Shown piece by piece: positions 62,262-64,000 of a stretch of 64,000 nt of DNA (position 1 is the first letter of the stretch; every line of letters begins with the position of its first letter). A program made the position numbers and the translations under genes. Below the pieces are notes generated by a model. It made no database searches, was not told the DNA's origin, and saw nothing but the letters and a program-made list of their open reading frames with translations. Origin of the DNA: Stutzerimonas stutzeri (GTDB lineage: Bacteria; Pseudomonadota; Gammaproteobacteria; Pseudomonadales; Pseudomonadaceae). The stretch lies in the NCBI RefSeq assembly GCF_019090095.1, contig NZ_JAGQFP010000002.1, positions 2,108,001 to 2,172,000 on the forward strand. Direction: 5' to 3'.

Positions 62262-63590
62262 TCAGTGCTTGGAGCCGATCTTCTCTCCCCACTCTCGGGC
62301 GACGGCAACGATCCGCTCTTCATCCATACGAACCAGCTGCCCGTCATCCAGTAGTTGCTTGCCACCTACCCAGACATGGCGGACACGATCACGACTGCTG
62401 GAATAGATAAGTTGTGAAACGGGATCGTAAACAGGTTGCTGCGCGAGGCGCGACAGGTCGAATGCCACCAGGTCTGCGAACTTGCCGATCTCCAGGGATC
62501 CTGTCTGGTCGTCGATTCCGAGCGCACGGGCACCATTGAGGGTGGCCATGCGCAACGCCCTGTGAGCATCGAGTGCCGAGGCTGATCTGGCGACAGCCTT
62601 CGCCAGCAAGGCTGCGGTTCGGGTTTCGCCTAATAGATCCAGATCGTTGTTACTAGCGGCGCCGTCAGTACCTATCGCGACGTTCACGCCGGCTTCCCAC
62701 AAGCGCTCGACCGGACAAAAACCGCTGGCCAATTTGAGATTGGACTCAGGGCAATGAATCACGCTGCAGTTGTGCTCGACCAATAAGGCAATGTCGTCGT
62801 CGTTCACTTGAGTCATATGCACCGCCTGGAAGCGTGGGCCTAGCAGCTGCAAGCGGGCCAGTCGCGCCAGAGGTCGTTCACCATGTTTGCTCTGCGCCTC
62901 ATCCACTTCGTGCTCGGTTTCATGCACGTGCATATGAATGGCGATATCCATTTCCGCGACGAGCGTGCGAATGCTTTCCAGCTTGTCATCCGCCACGGAG
63001 TAGGGCGCATGAGGGCCGAAGGCAATAGTCACGCGCGGGTGGTGTTTGAGGTCGTCGAATAGCGCGACGCCTTTGCGGAGCGCTTCGTCGGCATCCCGAG
63101 CTCCGGGGATAGGGAAGTCCAATACCGGAATCGCTATCTGAGCGCGCACGCCATGCTTGTGAACCAGCTCGCTCATGACATCAGGATAAAAGTACATGTC
63201 AGAAAAGCAGGTAATCCCGCTTTGTATCTGCTCTGCGATCGCCAGCTCACTCCCGGCTCGAACAAAGGCTTCGTCGACCCAGCGGCCCTCGGCAGGCCAG
63301 ATATGGTCGCGCAGCCAAGTCATCAAAGGCAGGTCGTCCGCCAAGCCGCGAAATAAAGTCATGGCCGCGTGCCCATGGGCGTTGACCAGTCCAGGGGTCA
63401 ACAGCATTCCGCTTAGGTCACGCGTTTCGAGAGCGGCGTGTTGGATAGCATCTTCACGCGGCGCTATGAGCACAATGCGGCCATCGCGGATCCCGAGCCC
63501 ATGGTTTTTCAGGACGACGCCAGCCGGCTCGACTGGAACGAGCCAGGTAGGGAGTAGTAGCAGGTCGAGTGGATCGGCGTTAGTGGGCAT
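62262..63590 (-). CDS. mtaD: 5-methylthioadenosine / S-adenosylhomocysteine deaminase family amidohydrolase
   Basis: 442 residues from ATG 63590; a TTG start at 63608 would add six. Amidohydrolase (TRZ/ATZ) zinc motifs: [14 protein letters not shown] near 68-82, [20 protein letters not shown], and [13 protein letters not shown] near 320. P. aeruginosa PA3170 deaminates methylthioadenosine to methylthioinosine, and this is its homologue by position and sequence. It is divergent from the rRNA-like promoters at the end of the window. Confidence 0.9.
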   Translation of the reverse strand: MPTNADPLDLLLLPTWLVPVEPAGVVLKNHGLGIRDGRIVLIAPREDAIQHAALETRDLSGMLLTPGLVNAHGHAAMTLFRGLADDLPLMTWLRDHIWPAEGRWVDEAFVRAGSELAIAEQIQSGITCFSDMYFYPDVMSELVHKHGVRAQIAIPVLDFPIPGARDADEALRKGVALFDDLKHHPRVTIAFGPHAPYSVADDKLESIRTLVAEMDIAIHMHVHETEHEVDEAQSKHGERPLARLARLQLLGPRFQAVHMTQVNDDDIALLVEHNCSVIHCPESNLKLASGFCPVERLWEAGVNVAIGTDGAASNNDLDLLGETRTAALLAKAVARSASALDAHRALRMATLNGARALGIDDQTGSLEIGKFADLVAFDLSRLAQQPVYDPVSQLIYSSSRDRVRHVWVGGKQLLDDGQLVRMDEERIVAVAREWGEKIGSKH

Positions 63591-63608
63591 GTAGGTCTTC
63601 GCAGGCAA

Positions 63609-64000
63609 AGGGGCTTCAGTGTAAAGCCTGTCGCTTGTCCTTAGAAGGAAGCGCTAGGGAGATCGAGCGTATGTCTTGGTTGGCCAGCGTCGCCACGCCG
63701 CTTATGCATTAATTGGCTTTTTGCCCGAAACGCCAAAACAGCCATTGACGTGAGTTTCTGAGCCCCTATAATGCGCACCTTCTCCGACGCAGGCCTTTAG
63801 CAAAATCTCTTGTAAATCAAGAAGTTAGCGAAAATAAAGGCTTGCACGGATGGCGAATTCGAGTAGAATGCGCCGGGCTGACAGGGTGGTGGTTGATTCC
63901 TGTTGGTGGCTTCGGTCGGGTTGATCGGAAGCGGTTGAAAAGGTGGTTGACAGCGGTTTTGAACGCTGTATGATTCGCCTCCCGCTGACGAGAGACGGAT
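63609..64000 (+). promoter_or_regulatory. Tandem rRNA-type promoters at the window end
   Basis: No coding region is seen in these 392 bases. P1: TTGCAC (63842-63847), 16 bases, TAGAAT (63864-63869), preceded by an A/T-rich stretch (63799-63840) that could be an UP element. P2: TTGACA (63947-63952), 16 bases, TATGAT (63969-63974), followed by CGCCTCCCGCTGA, which I know as the sequence after the -10 of Pseudomonas rrn promoters. The 16S gene is presumably just beyond the window. The alternative is a promoter of an mtnA-gyrA unit. Confidence 0.6.

Overview
The window looks like a chromosomal segment of a Pseudomonas-type gammaproteobacterium, most likely of the Stutzerimonas (Pseudomonas stutzeri) group. 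The DNA is GC-rich with third-position GC bias. Gene order from about 22.2 kb to the right end follows, as far as I remember it, the P. aeruginosa PAO1 order read backwards from cyaB (PA3217) to mtaD (PA3170). The recQ / SlyA-like regulator / FimV-like / plpD / SelW-like block (3.0-10.5 kb) resembles PA3344-PA3338. No sequence search was possible; family calls rest on motifs and overall protein similarity recognised by eye. I saw no insertion sequence, phage gene, CRISPR array or tRNA.

Layout. 0-3 kb: the end of aceK, a 41-residue PA1414-like protein, a glutathione S-transferase, a DTW-domain tRNA modification enzyme, a YbaN-like membrane protein and a YecA/UPF0149 protein. 3-10.5 kb: recQ, a SlyA-like regulator with a perfect SlyA-type palindrome in front of it, a FimV-like protein, the self-secreted phospholipase PlpD and a SelW-like protein. 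10.5-20.3 kb: an accessory catabolic island with two LysR regulators, an AraD1/GguC-family dehydratase, a ketoglutarate semialdehyde dehydrogenase, a three-part TRAP transporter and an IlvD/Edd-family pentonate dehydratase. Together these would import a pentonic acid and convert it to 2-oxoglutarate by a Weimberg-type route. An EamA exporter and an AraC regulator follow.

22-37 kb: cyaB, an Mpo1-like protein, a DUF808 membrane protein, a yeast-type cytosine deaminase, trkH, a cysteine-cluster protein, a nitroreductase, a Cpx-type envelope-stress system with a CpxR box, yciI/yciB, RNase AM, a YciO-type protein, a tryptophanyl-tRNA synthetase with an iron-sulfur-type cysteine motif, and scpA-scpB. 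37-40.4 kb: a polyamine-binding protein, an acetylpolyamine amidohydrolase and an AraC regulator with a candidate two-turn operator.

40.5-57.4 kb: the complete glucose uptake and Entner-Doudoroff block: mgsA, gap, edd-glk-gltR-gtrS, gltBFGK, oprB, hexR and zwf-pgl-eda. Glucose enters through OprB and the Glt ABC transporter, is phosphorylated by Glk, and is converted by Zwf-Pgl-Edd-Eda to pyruvate and glyceraldehyde-3-phosphate, the substrate of Gap. HexR-type operators stand before zwf and between gap and edd. TTACAG-type repeats that could be GltR sites stand before gltB and oprB. AANAANAA (Hfq/Crc) motifs stand in front of gltR, gltB, oprB, the TRAP operon and the acetylpolyamine gene. 57.6-64 kb: rluB, a diguanylate cyclase, a YciK-like dehydrogenase, mupP, ubiG and mtaD. 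The window ends in tandem promoters that look like those of an rRNA operon, just before the presumed 16S gene.
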